Notes under the pieces: model-generated
Told to the model about the DNA's origin: nothing
Databases searched by the model: none
The model's input: only the letters and a program-made list of their open reading frames with translations
Assembly: GCF_040566555.1 (NCBI RefSeq)
Contig: NZ_JBEWYP010000002.1
Coordinates: forward strand, 62,001-126,000
From: Sediminicola sp040566555
GTDB taxonomy: Bacteria; Bacteroidota; Bacteroidia; Flavobacteriales; Flavobacteriaceae
Direction: 5' to 3'
Length of the DNA: 64,000 bases
Position numbers and translations under genes: made by a program
In this document: in pieces, positions 35,866-44,137 of the stretch
Layout of the letters: each line of letters starts with the position of its first letter
Position numbering within the stretch: position 1 is the first letter of the stretch

Positions 35866-38800
35866 TTAATGTTTTTGGATAAACAATTTTGTATTCACTT
35901 GATCAAAGGAGATGTCGGTTCCACTTTCCAATTTCTCTTCAAAAATAAGCTCTGCGGTCAAGGTTTCGGTTTTAATATAATCTATATTACTTGCCACGGC
36001 CAATTCCACACATCCGTCCTTCAATAATTTAACATCAATTTTATCGGTTACCTCATACCCTGAATCTTTTCTCAAATTCTGGATACGATTAACCAGTTCC
36101 CTAGCTATTCCTTCCTTCCGAAGCGTTTCGTTAATGGTTACATCCAAGGCTACTGTTAACGATCCTGAGCTGGCCACAAGCCAACCTTCTATGTCTTGGG
36201 AAGAAATCTCTACATCTTGTAACTGTAAAATAAGGATTTTATTTTCAATTTGTAATGATATTTCGCCCTCTTGCTCAATTTTTTGGATATCCTCCTGTCC
36301 CAATTGGGCCACAGCGCTTGCAATTGCCTTCATATCCTTGCCAAATTTTGGCCCCAAAGTTTTAAAATTGGGCTTAATCTGTTTTACCAAAACTCCGGAT
36401 GCATCGTCCAATAATTCAATTTCCTTAACATTCACTTCAGATTTGATAAGATCGGCAACAGCTTCGATCTCCTCGCGCTGACGATCATCCAATACTGGAA
36501 TCATTATTTTCTGTAAAGGCTGACGCACTTTTATTTTTTCCTTTTGACGTATGGAAAGCACCAAAGACGATATGGTCTGTGCCTTTGCCATCTTACTTTC
36601 CAATTCAGGATTTACCATCGCTGCATCAAATGTAGGAAAATTCGCTAAATGAACACTCTCAAATAGTTCTTTCTCGGTGCCTGACGTTAAATCTTTATAA
36701 AGTCGGTCCATGAAAAATGGGGCCACTGGCGCCGATAATTTAGCTATGGTCACCAAACAGGTATACAACGTTTGGTATGCTGAAATTTTATCCTGCTGAT
36801 AATCCCCCTTCCAAAAACGCCTTCTGCTCAATCGCACATACCAGTTGCTCAGGTTTTCTTGAACATATTCTGAAATGGCCCTGGTGGCACGTGTAGGCTC
36901 ATATTCCGCATAGGCCTCATCCACTTTTTTGATGAGTGAATGTAGTTCGGATAAAATCCATTGGTCTATTTCCGGACGTTCTTTAAGAGGAATATCTGCC
37001 TCCTCGTATTTAAATTTGTCTATGTTGGTGTAAAGTGCAAAGAAGGAATAGGTATTGTACAAGGTCCCGAAAAATTTGCGTTTGACCTCAGCAATTCCAT
37101 CTATGTCAAATTTAAGGTTGTCCCATGGATTGGCATTGGAAATCATATACCAACGGGTGGCATCTGCCCCATGTTCCTCCATTGTTGTAAAGGGATCTAC
37201 GGCATTCCCTAAACGCTTGGACATCTTTTTACCCTCTTTATCCAGCACCAAGCCGTTGGATACTACATTTTTATAGGCAACCGAATCAAATACCATAGTA
37301 GCTATCGCATGAAGCGTATAAAACCAACCACGGGTCTGATCAACACCTTCCGCAATAAAATCTGCCGGAAACGTTTTTCCTTCGTCTATTAAGTCTTTAT
37401 TTTCAAATGGGTAGTGCCACTGCGCATATGGCATGGAACCACTGTCAAACCAAACATCGATAAGGTCGCTCTCGCGTCTCATTGGCTTGCCTGAAGTGGA
37501 AACCAGGGTTATCTGATCCACGATGTTTTTATGTAGATCTATCTTATCATAGTTCTCTTCCGACATATCACCCGAAACAAATTCGGCAAAAATATCTTTC
37601 TCCAAAACCCCAGCCGCAACGGCCTTGGCCATTTCCGACTTCAATTCTGCCACAGAACCTATAATAATTTCTTCTTTTCCATCTTCCGTTCTCCAAATGG
37701 GCAATGGTATGCCCCAGTAACGGGAACGGGAAAGGTTCCAATCGTTGGCATTTGCCAACCAATTGCCAAACCTACCTTCTCCGGTAGCTTTAGGCTTCCA
37801 GTTGATGGTCTGGTTGAGATCGAACATCCTATCTTTGATGTCGGTCACTTTTATGAACCAAGAATCCAACGGGTAATATAATATAGGCTTATCGGTACGC
37901 CAACAGTTAGGGTAACTATGCACATACTTTTCTACCTTAAAGGCTTTGTTCTCTTCTTTTAATTTAATCGCCAGTTCAACATCCACAGATTTCTCTGGGA
38001 TCTCTCCTTCATTGTAGTATTCGTTCTTTACGTATTTACCGGCAAACTCCCCCATTTCCGAGCGGAATTTCCCTTGTAGATCCACAAGTGGAACAGGGTT
38101 GCCATTATCATCCAATACGAGCATTGGAGGAACTTCTGGTACCGCCTGTTTAGCCACCAAGGCATCATCTGCTCCAAATGTAGGTGCAGTATGCACTATT
38201 CCAGTACCATCCTCAGTGGTCACAAAATCTCCGGTGATTACCCTGTAGGCGTTCTCTGGATTTTGATAAGGCTGGGCATAAGGCAATAATTGCTCATATC
38301 TGATTCCTTCCAAATCCTTTCCTAGATAGGAACCTTGAACCAAAAATGGAATTTTTTTATCTTCTTGTTTGTAATTGGCCCAAGCCTCCAAAGTCTCCAC
38401 TTCTTCAAACTTACCTGTAAATTGTTTGGCCACCAATGATTTTGCCAACACTACATTCGTAGGTTCAAAAGTGTACTGGTTGTACGTTTTTACAACGACG
38501 TACTCTATCTTGGGTCCAACCGTCAAAGCCGTATTGGAAGGCAATGTCCATGGAGTTGTTGTCCAAGCCAAGAAAAACAATTCTCCCTCAATTCCTTTCA
38601 TGGAATCAGGCAGTGTTTCCTCCAGCACCTTAAATTGAGCGGTAACAGTAGTATCTGTAACATCCTGGTAGGTACCGGGTTGGTTCAACTCGTGGGAACT
38701 TAGACCTGTTCCTGCCTTTGGGGAATACGGTTGAATGGTATAACCTTTATAGATAAGGCCCTTATCGTAGATTTGCTTTAGCAACCACCATACCGTCTCC

Positions 38801-39267
38801 ATGTACTTGGATTTGTACGTGATATATGGGTCTTCCATATCTACCCAATACCCTACTTTTTCGGTCATACTGTTCCAAACGTCAGTATAACGCATCACTG
38901 CTTTTTTACAGGCAGAGTTGTAATCCTCAACAGAAATTTTTGTGCCAATATCCTCTTTTGTGATTCCCAATTCTTTCTCAACCCCAAGTTCAATGGGAAG
39001 ACCATGGGTATCCCATCCCGCTTTCCGCTTCACTTGGAAACCTTTCATGGTCTTGTACCTAGGAAATATATCCTTGATCGTACGGGCCATAACATGGTGG
39101 ATTCCGGGCATTCCATTTGCAGAAGGGGGACCTTCATAAAAGACATAATTATCCTTACCCTCCCTACTTGTTACACTTTTTTCAAAAATCTGATGCTCTT
39201 TCCAATAGTGTAATATCTCCTCGGCAACTTTTGGTAAATCTAACCCTTTGTATTCTGCAAACTTCAT
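35866..39267 (-). CDS. ileS: Isoleucyl-tRNA synthetase
   Basis: This 1133-residue class Ia synthetase charges tRNA-Ile and edits valine. The HIGH-type motif is in PGIHHVMART (near 54) and the KMSKS motif in GKKMSKRLGNAVDP (near 690). The CP1 editing domain contains WTTTPWTLPSNTAL and GTGIVHTAPTFGADD. The catalytic core contains FIAEGVDQTRGWFYTLHAIATMVF, and an anticodon-binding region follows. The length above 1000 residues and lack of a C-terminal zinc finger place it in the eukaryote-like IleS2 group, which is often less sensitive to mupirocin; that last point is family knowledge, not seen here. The DksA-like gene follows directly. A palindrome and a -7 element lie upstream. Confidence 0.97.
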   Translation of the reverse strand: MKFAEYKGLDLPKVAEEILHYWKEHQIFEKSVTSREGKDNYVFYEGPPSANGMPGIHHVMARTIKDIFPRYKTMKGFQVKRKAGWDTHGLPIELGVEKELGITKEDIGTKISVEDYNSACKKAVMRYTDVWNSMTEKVGYWVDMEDPYITYKSKYMETVWWLLKQIYDKGLIYKGYTIQPYSPKAGTGLSSHELNQPGTYQDVTDTTVTAQFKVLEETLPDSMKGIEGELFFLAWTTTPWTLPSNTALTVGPKIEYVVVKTYNQYTFEPTNVVLAKSLVAKQFTGKFEEVETLEAWANYKQEDKKIPFLVQGSYLGKDLEGIRYEQLLPYAQPYQNPENAYRVITGDFVTTEDGTGIVHTAPTFGADDALVAKQAVPEVPPMLVLDDNGNPVPLVDLQGKFRSEMGEFAGKYVKNEYYNEGEIPEKSVDVELAIKLKEENKAFKVEKYVHSYPNCWRTDKPILYYPLDSWFIKVTDIKDRMFDLNQTINWKPKATGEGRFGNWLANANDWNLSRSRYWGIPLPIWRTEDGKEEIIIGSVAELKSEMAKAVAAGVLEKDIFAEFVSGDMSEENYDKIDLHKNIVDQITLVSTSGKPMRRESDLIDVWFDSGSMPYAQWHYPFENKDLIDEGKTFPADFIAEGVDQTRGWFYTLHAIATMVFDSVAYKNVVSNGLVLDKEGKKMSKRLGNAVDPFTTMEEHGADATRWYMISNANPWDNLKFDIDGIAEVKRKFFGTLYNTYSFFALYTNIDKFKYEEADIPLKERPEIDQWILSELHSLIKKVDEAYAEYEPTRATRAISEYVQENLSNWYVRLSRRRFWKGDYQQDKISAYQTLYTCLVTIAKLSAPVAPFFMDRLYKDLTSGTEKELFESVHLANFPTFDAAMVNPELESKMAKAQTISSLVLSIRQKEKIKVRQPLQKIMIPVLDDRQREEIEAVADLIKSEVNVKEIELLDDASGVLVKQIKPNFKTLGPKFGKDMKAIASAVAQLGQEDIQKIEQEGEISLQIENKILILQLQDVEISSQDIEGWLVASSGSLTVALDVTINETLRKEGIARELVNRIQNLRKDSGYEVTDKIDVKLLKDGCVELAVASNIDYIKTETLTAELIFEEKLESGTDISFDQVNTKLFIQKH

Positions 39268-39300
39268 AATAACAGCTTCTATTGCATTATTTTAAGTTTG

Positions 39301-39323
39301 CAAAACTAGTGAATTTTCACTAG
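39301..39323 (-). promoter_or_regulatory. Candidate promoter and overlapping operator of ileS
   Basis: On the minus strand TAGTTTTG (39308-39301) fits the -7 consensus and lies 33 bp from the ileS start codon. A perfect inverted repeat CTAGTGAA-TT-TTCACTAG (39306-39323) overlaps its upstream edge, a typical repressor position. No -33 TTG at normal spacing. No T-box or other tRNA-sensing leader is visible. Confidence 0.4.
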
Positions 39324-39345
39324 AAAACTTTCGGTTGAAAAACAA

Positions 39346-39371
39346 AAAAGCCCCTTGAACAAGGGGCTTTT
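39346..39371 (-). terminator. Rho-independent terminator after the DUF4382 gene
   Basis: An 11-bp perfect stem (AAAAGCCCCTT / AAGGGGCTTTT, loop GAAC) is followed by T residues in the minus direction, 25 bp past the stop codon of the gene at 39396. It also shields ileS from the upstream gene. Confidence 0.88.
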
Positions 39372-39395
39372 AATTAAGATGAAATTTTTACTTTA

Positions 39396-40343
39396 CTATT
39401 TACTTCCAGTAATGGTCACATTTGCACTTATCTGCACAGAAGAGGTAACACTAATGGCTCCTAAATTTAAACCTGTAGTAGATTCGGCATTTAACATTGA
39501 ATTGAAAAACAATTCATTGTTATCCTCTGTATAAGAAGCAAATACCAACTCGTATTCTCCTTCTTTCAAAAAGCTCAAGTTATAAGATCCACTTAGACCG
39601 CTTACTACTGAACTGGTAACTGCATTTGCAAAAGTCACATTGCTTGAACCACTTCCTTTTGTTTCTGCGTCAGCATTAAATTTCCCTTTTTCATAAGCGT
39701 AAACAATGATCTTATCTGAAGTATTGTTCGTGTCATTTGCCGTACCAGTTATCTTACCTGATAATTCCTCATTCACAACCCTGATACCAGCAGAAAGCTC
39801 GCTCATGGTCACAAAATTGAAATCACTGGACAGTGTGTTCTTATCTTCCTTAACTGTTTTTCTAAGGTCGAAATCGATCACCACTTGGTTAGCAGATTTA
39901 GCCAACACCTCAAACTTATCCTGAATAGCTATTTTGTTGGAAGAAGCTACAAGGGCATCTTTGGTCCCATCAGCCATTTCAACATAGCAACCAGGAGTAT
40001 TCCCGTTCACATCCTTTTCAAAATCCAATTCAAATTCAATATTTGAGTAAGAACCTGCTTTTAAGTCCATATTACCCAAAGTTTCTGTCTTACCATTAAC
40101 CAAGGCGGCCAAGTTGACCGTAGTGGCGGCAAAACCTTCCAATGCCTTGCCATCTACCTTAACGTTGGTGATGGTTACTACTACTGCCTCCACATTAGCA
40201 TTATCAATGGGAGCATCCGTTACTTTAAAAGTTGTGTCATATGTTTCCGCGTCCATTCCTGGATCGTCATTGTCATCATTACATGAAACAAAGGCGAAAA
40301 CAGACATTAAAATAATTCCTGCATTTTTTAAATAATTCTTCAT
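39396..40343 (-). CDS. DUF4382 domain lipoprotein
   Basis: The 315-residue protein has a lipoprotein signal (MKNYLKNAGIILMSVFAFVS then Cys) and an acidic linker (NDDNDDPGMD). A DUF4382 beta-sandwich follows (about 35-190; TTFKVTDAPIDNANVEAVVVTITNVKVDG). The C-terminal half is a second beta-rich domain (LSGKITGTANDTN and SGSYNLSFLKEGEYELVFASYTEDN), like a carboxypeptidase-type regulatory sandwich. Proteins of this family are surface lipoproteins of unknown role in Bacteroidota. The gene appears monocistronic with a strong terminator. Confidence 0.85.
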   Translation of the reverse strand: MKNYLKNAGIILMSVFAFVSCNDDNDDPGMDAETYDTTFKVTDAPIDNANVEAVVVTITNVKVDGKALEGFAATTVNLAALVNGKTETLGNMDLKAGSYSNIEFELDFEKDVNGNTPGCYVEMADGTKDALVASSNKIAIQDKFEVLAKSANQVVIDFDLRKTVKEDKNTLSSDFNFVTMSELSAGIRVVNEELSGKITGTANDTNNTSDKIIVYAYEKGKFNADAETKGSGSSNVTFANAVTSSVVSGLSGSYNLSFLKEGEYELVFASYTEDNNELFFNSMLNAESTTGLNLGAISVTSSVQISANVTITGSK

Positions 40344-40482
40344 AAGATTTGAAATTTGTTCGTTTGGGTATATAACAAGCCAACCCTACTTTACCCTAAT
40401 GCAGAAATGTTAAAGTATTACTAAGAAACTGAAAACAGAAATCAACCATTTGATTTACTGAAGATTACACTTTTATTATTTT

Positions 40483-40515
40483 TTGCCATTCGATTTCATT
40501 TATTGTTTATTTTTA
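40483..40515 (+). promoter_or_regulatory. Candidate promoter of the small helical lipoprotein
   Basis: TTG (40483-40485) and TATTTTTA (40508-40515, one mismatch to TAnnTTTG) are 22 bp apart. The implied start site would be about 18 nt before the ATG at 40539. Confidence 0.4.
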
Positions 40516-40538
40516 TAAAAACCTATAATTCTATTAAT

Positions 40539-40838
40539 ATGAAAAGGCTTATTTTAAGTACAACAATTTTGCTCATGCTGAGCTTTACGTTTGTTTCCTG
40601 TAGGGAAACCGCGGATAAAACCAAAGATGCAATAGATCGGACCGAGGAAGCCCTAGAAAAGGCAGGTGACAAAATTGAGGATGCAAGTGAGAATGCCATG
40701 GATAAAATGGAAGAAGTGGGAGAGGATATGGAAAAGGCAGGAGAAAATGCCATGGATTCCTTGAAAAAAGCTGGCAAGGAAGTTAAAAGGACAACCGAAG
40801 AAGCGGTCAAAGAAACCAAAAAAGCTATCAAGGACTAA
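40539..40838 (+). CDS. Small lipoprotein with repeating amphipathic helix
   Basis: From the ATG at 40539 the protein has 99 residues: a lipoprotein signal (MKRLILSTTILLMLSFTFVS then Cys), then about 78 residues of Lys/Glu/Asp/Ala-rich sequence with a period near 11 (EEALEKAGDKIEDASENAMDKMEEVGEDMEKAGENAMDSLKKAGKEV). Such 11-residue repeats form long amphipathic helices, as in LEA-like and apolipoprotein-like proteins. An envelope stress or surface-coating role is possible but unproven. The in-frame start at 40503 would add 12 residues ahead of the signal and is rejected. It is a single gene with a candidate promoter and a terminator. Confidence 0.8.
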   Translation: MKRLILSTTILLMLSFTFVSCRETADKTKDAIDRTEEALEKAGDKIEDASENAMDKMEEVGEDMEKAGENAMDSLKKAGKEVKRTTEEAVKETKKAIKD

Positions 40839-40863
40839 CTATTGTCTCGTTTATGTAATAGAT

Positions 40864-40888
40864 AAACCTGGATAATCCGGGTTTTTTT
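40864..40888 (+). terminator. Rho-independent terminator
   Basis: The stem AACCTGGA / TCCGGGTT (one G-T pair, loop TAA) is followed by a run of seven T residues. It lies 25 bp downstream of the small lipoprotein stop codon and just before the convergent receptor stop. Confidence 0.8.
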
Positions 40889-40890
40889 AA

Positions 40891-43305
40891 TTAAAAATGG
40901 TATCCCAGGCCCAATATCAAATTGGTGCCGGCCGCTGTGATACCCGAGGAATACGGACGGTATCTCTGATTGGTAATATTCTCCAAACTGGCCGTGAGTT
41001 TTAGACTACTACTTAATTCATATTGGGAACGGACATTTAGCGTATACCATGATGGAGAATACGGGTTTCCATTGGCATCCAACTCATATATATAACCCTT
41101 GCCTATTTCCGAAGCCGCCAAATTATCATTGGAAATCTCGCCATTATAGGCAAGGAACAGATCGGCCTTAAATCTTTGATTCTTCCAAATGACATGAACA
41201 TCCCCAAAAGTAGGTGCTACATGTCTTCCTGGAGAATCCGTACCATCTTCCTCCTCTTCAATGCCCTCTGTTATCGTAAGGTTGGATTGCATTGAAAGAT
41301 TTTCCGTAAAAAAAGCCTCCATTCCAAATTCAAAGCCATAAACATAGGCCTTGGCAGCATTCTGTATTGCCTGCACCCTACTGGTCTCGCCATTGTATTC
41401 TATTTCATCCTGACCATTGAACTGATAATCGCGCCTTACCAAGGCATCAACAAGATATGTGTAGAACGCGGCCCCTTTAAGAACGAGTTTGTCCTTAAAA
41501 TTTTTCTGGATCCCCACCTCCATATTATAGGCATATTCTGGCTGTAAATCTGGATTTGGAACGACCACAGCACCAGGTTCGGAATCAAAAATCTTTCCTA
41601 TATCATCAATATTGGGCGCTCTAAATCCCGTAGACCCATTCCAGGTGACCTGCAGGTCTGGCTTGGGCAACCAACTAAGCCCAAGGCTTCCAGTTAAGGC
41701 CCCTGTACTCAGATTGGCCCCTTGAAAAGGAAAGCCATAATATGTGGTATCAAAGTCTGCATTAATCCAGACATGGCTATAGCGCAAGCCTGTAAGGATG
41801 GTCATATTGGGTTTCAACTTATATTCTAAATTGAAATAGCCTGCCAATGTCTGCCAGGTAGACCCGTCTGGATACCTAGAGGCGGAACCCATTACCTCGT
41901 TGGTTTGGATATCCTTTTGACTACCATCGGAATGAATTTTATTGAAAACATATTCTCCCCCATAATACAGGCGAAAATCGCCCATACGCTTATTTTCAAA
42001 ATCGATATTGGAAGAGAGAGCATCTACTTTTTCGGCCGTAGAATACAAATTAGGATTCTGAAAACCCCTATCATTTCTGCTCTCCTCAAAATGTTGGTAT
42101 GCGTTGGTAATCTTTAATCCGTCGTAAAATTTCCCTTTGCCCTTTTGTTCTGCCTGAAGATTGGCCATAAACCATTTTTGGGGGCCATAGTACCATTCTG
42201 CAGACCTTAGACCATCACCTGCCTTGTTAGGCCTTATCAATCTGTCATACCTAGAATAATCTGAGGTCTCCGAATAAAATAAACCCATGTCCAGGTCCCA
42301 AAAGTTATTGGGCTTATAGGTTACTTTTTGCATAACATTGATCTGGTCATAACCCGAAGGCACCTGTTTCCTGGGATTGGGATTTACTACTAATTGGTCC
42401 CCGCTTACCGAGGGTACCACATAATTATTTCTCAAATATGATTCAGGGCCATACTTACCCATTTTTAAATCCCCAAAATCCGAATAGGACACACTCGTGA
42501 GCAACCCCCATTTTCTTTTCCCGTAATTCAGATCGGCATGCAACGTATTTTCATTATTGGCGGTAGAGTACCTATAATCCATATTTCCTTTAATACGAAG
42601 GCTATCCCCAACGGCCAATTGCGGGGTCTGGGTATAAAAATTCATGACACCGCCAATGGCATCGCTACCATAAATCACGGAGCCAGGCCCGAAAATCACT
42701 TCCGTGTTTTTTATGGTAAACGGGTCTATTGAAATAATGTTTTGGATATTGCCCCCGCGAAAAATGGCATTGTTCATACGGATACCATCTACTGTAATTA
42801 AAAGTCGGTTCGTGGCAAATCCCCTTATCATTGGACTACCTCCGCCCAGTTGGCTTTTTTGTACAAAGACCTTTCCGCTATTTTGCAAAAGGTCTGCTGA
42901 AGTTTGAGGGGAGGTAAATGCAATAGACTTTGCATCTATCGAGGTTATCTTTTGAGGAATATCTTTTCGCTGCTGTTCCCATTTGGAAATGGACATGACC
43001 ACTTCATCCAATTGTTCAGCATTCATTGTCAAGTACACCGTCTTATTTTCCCGTCTCGACAATAAGGCCTTAGAAGTTTTTTTTAATTGATATCCGATGT
43101 GTTTAAAAATGATACGCTCGTTGGCGGTAAATATCCCTAAATCGGCCTTACCAAAGAGATCGGAAATTACAGTTTTGCTTTTGTCATTATTATATATGGC
43201 CACATTGGGAATGGGCTCTTTGTTCTCGGCATCTAAGATGACAAATTCCTGGGCCTGAACCACCTGAATAATTAAGAAACAGACAACGAAAATTATATTG
43301 CGCAT
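40891..43305 (-). CDS. TonB-dependent receptor, possibly heme/hemophore type
   Basis: The start at 43305 gives 804 residues with signal MRNIIFVVCFLIIQVVQAQ; an in-frame ATG at 43323 lies inside recO and would spoil the signal. A shortened carboxypeptidase-like domain (about 20-100) precedes the plug (about 110-225; PMIRGFATNRLLITVDGIRMNNAIFRGG, VIFGPGSVIYGSDAIGGVMNFYTQ). The barrel carries GFRAPNIDDIGKIF and NPDLQPEY. FRAP and NPDL boxes are typical of heme/hemoglobin and lactoferrin-type receptors, though FRAP also occurs elsewhere, so a heme ligand is only suggested. The gene starts 1 bp after recO, so it is probably read through from it. Confidence 0.88.
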   Translation of the reverse strand: MRNIIFVVCFLIIQVVQAQEFVILDAENKEPIPNVAIYNNDKSKTVISDLFGKADLGIFTANERIIFKHIGYQLKKTSKALLSRRENKTVYLTMNAEQLDEVVMSISKWEQQRKDIPQKITSIDAKSIAFTSPQTSADLLQNSGKVFVQKSQLGGGSPMIRGFATNRLLITVDGIRMNNAIFRGGNIQNIISIDPFTIKNTEVIFGPGSVIYGSDAIGGVMNFYTQTPQLAVGDSLRIKGNMDYRYSTANNENTLHADLNYGKRKWGLLTSVSYSDFGDLKMGKYGPESYLRNNYVVPSVSGDQLVVNPNPRKQVPSGYDQINVMQKVTYKPNNFWDLDMGLFYSETSDYSRYDRLIRPNKAGDGLRSAEWYYGPQKWFMANLQAEQKGKGKFYDGLKITNAYQHFEESRNDRGFQNPNLYSTAEKVDALSSNIDFENKRMGDFRLYYGGEYVFNKIHSDGSQKDIQTNEVMGSASRYPDGSTWQTLAGYFNLEYKLKPNMTILTGLRYSHVWINADFDTTYYGFPFQGANLSTGALTGSLGLSWLPKPDLQVTWNGSTGFRAPNIDDIGKIFDSEPGAVVVPNPDLQPEYAYNMEVGIQKNFKDKLVLKGAAFYTYLVDALVRRDYQFNGQDEIEYNGETSRVQAIQNAAKAYVYGFEFGMEAFFTENLSMQSNLTITEGIEEEEDGTDSPGRHVAPTFGDVHVIWKNQRFKADLFLAYNGEISNDNLAASEIGKGYIYELDANGNPYSPSWYTLNVRSQYELSSSLKLTASLENITNQRYRPYSSGITAAGTNLILGLGYHF

Positions 43306-43306
43306 A

Positions 43307-44026
43307 TTAACTGAAAACTTCATTTAAAACTGCCAAGGATTTTGGTTTTCGGAATCCCTGTAAATGTAATTCAAAATATAAAATCAATGATTTTAGCAAT
43401 TCTTGCCGGTTCACCTTTTTCATTTTTACAGAATGTAACTCATCAAATTTTATGCCCAAAAACGCTTTAAAATAATTTAAGTTTTCCCCATATAGCATAG
43501 GGTTCAATGTGGTGGTCTGTACAAATTCTCCAGCCATCAAATCAAAATAGGGCGCATCTGCTTCATCCCGTTGTGGAAAAAAACCAAAATACTTGGTCAA
43601 TCGAAGTAAAAAATACAAATGAAAATTGGAAATTTCATTGTGGGTATCCAACCATTGTAGGGAAGCTTCAATAAATTGAAACAGCTCTTGATTTTCCTCT
43701 TCCTCAAAAATGCTATTGGCAAGCATTTCTGCCAAAAATAAGGTCATCGCATTTTTTGTAATGTTCGTATGCAGGGATTCATAGTGGTAGTTTACCCGAA
43801 CCTCCCTAATACTCTCCATGGTCCCTTTATTTTTGTGGTAGGCTACCACCTCCAATTGCATCAAGGGTTGAAAATAAGCTGATTTAATCTTCCCTTTTTT
43901 GGATGCCAATACCCCTTTCAGTAGATATGTTTTTAGACCACTTTGCTCCGTAAACGCCTTTACGATAAGACTGGTGTCTCCGTATTTGAGCCCTGAAAGA
44001 ACAATTGCCTTGGTGGTAATCTGCAT
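43307..44026 (-). CDS. recO: DNA repair protein RecO
   Basis: The 239-residue protein has the N-terminal OB-fold of RecO (MQITTKAIVLSGLKYGDTSLIVKAFTEQSGLKTYLLKGV, residues 1-75) and the helical middle (HTNITKNAMTLFLAEMLANSIFEEEENQELF). RecO helps RecR load RecA on SSB-coated single strands in the RecFOR pathway. The canonical zinc cysteines of the C-terminal part are absent, which is usual in Bacteroidota. It is followed 1 bp later by a TonB receptor gene. Confidence 0.92.
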   Translation of the reverse strand: MQITTKAIVLSGLKYGDTSLIVKAFTEQSGLKTYLLKGVLASKKGKIKSAYFQPLMQLEVVAYHKNKGTMESIREVRVNYHYESLHTNITKNAMTLFLAEMLANSIFEEEENQELFQFIEASLQWLDTHNEISNFHLYFLLRLTKYFGFFPQRDEADAPYFDLMAGEFVQTTTLNPMLYGENLNYFKAFLGIKFDELHSVKMKKVNRQELLKSLILYFELHLQGFRKPKSLAVLNEVFS

Positions 44027-44087
44027 CTATAGTGGTTAGGAGCTATAAAGATAATAGGTTAAGTCATTAAAAAGCAGCTCTAAAACA

Positions 44088-44118
44088 AAAAGGCTCTCCA
44101 ATTAATGGAAAGCCTTTT
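44088..44118 (-). terminator. Rho-independent terminator of gdhA
   Basis: The stem AAAAGGCTCTCCA / TGGAAAGCCTTTT (one internal mismatch, short AT loop) has T residues on the minus-strand side, 20 bp past the gdhA stop codon. Confidence 0.8.
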
Positions 44119-44137
44119 ATATCTGTTGTGGGAATCC

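Noticed and set aside
39268..39345. T-box riboswitch upstream of ileS
   Set aside because: No specifier stem, antiterminator sequence or enough leader length; the palindrome and -7 box explain the region better.
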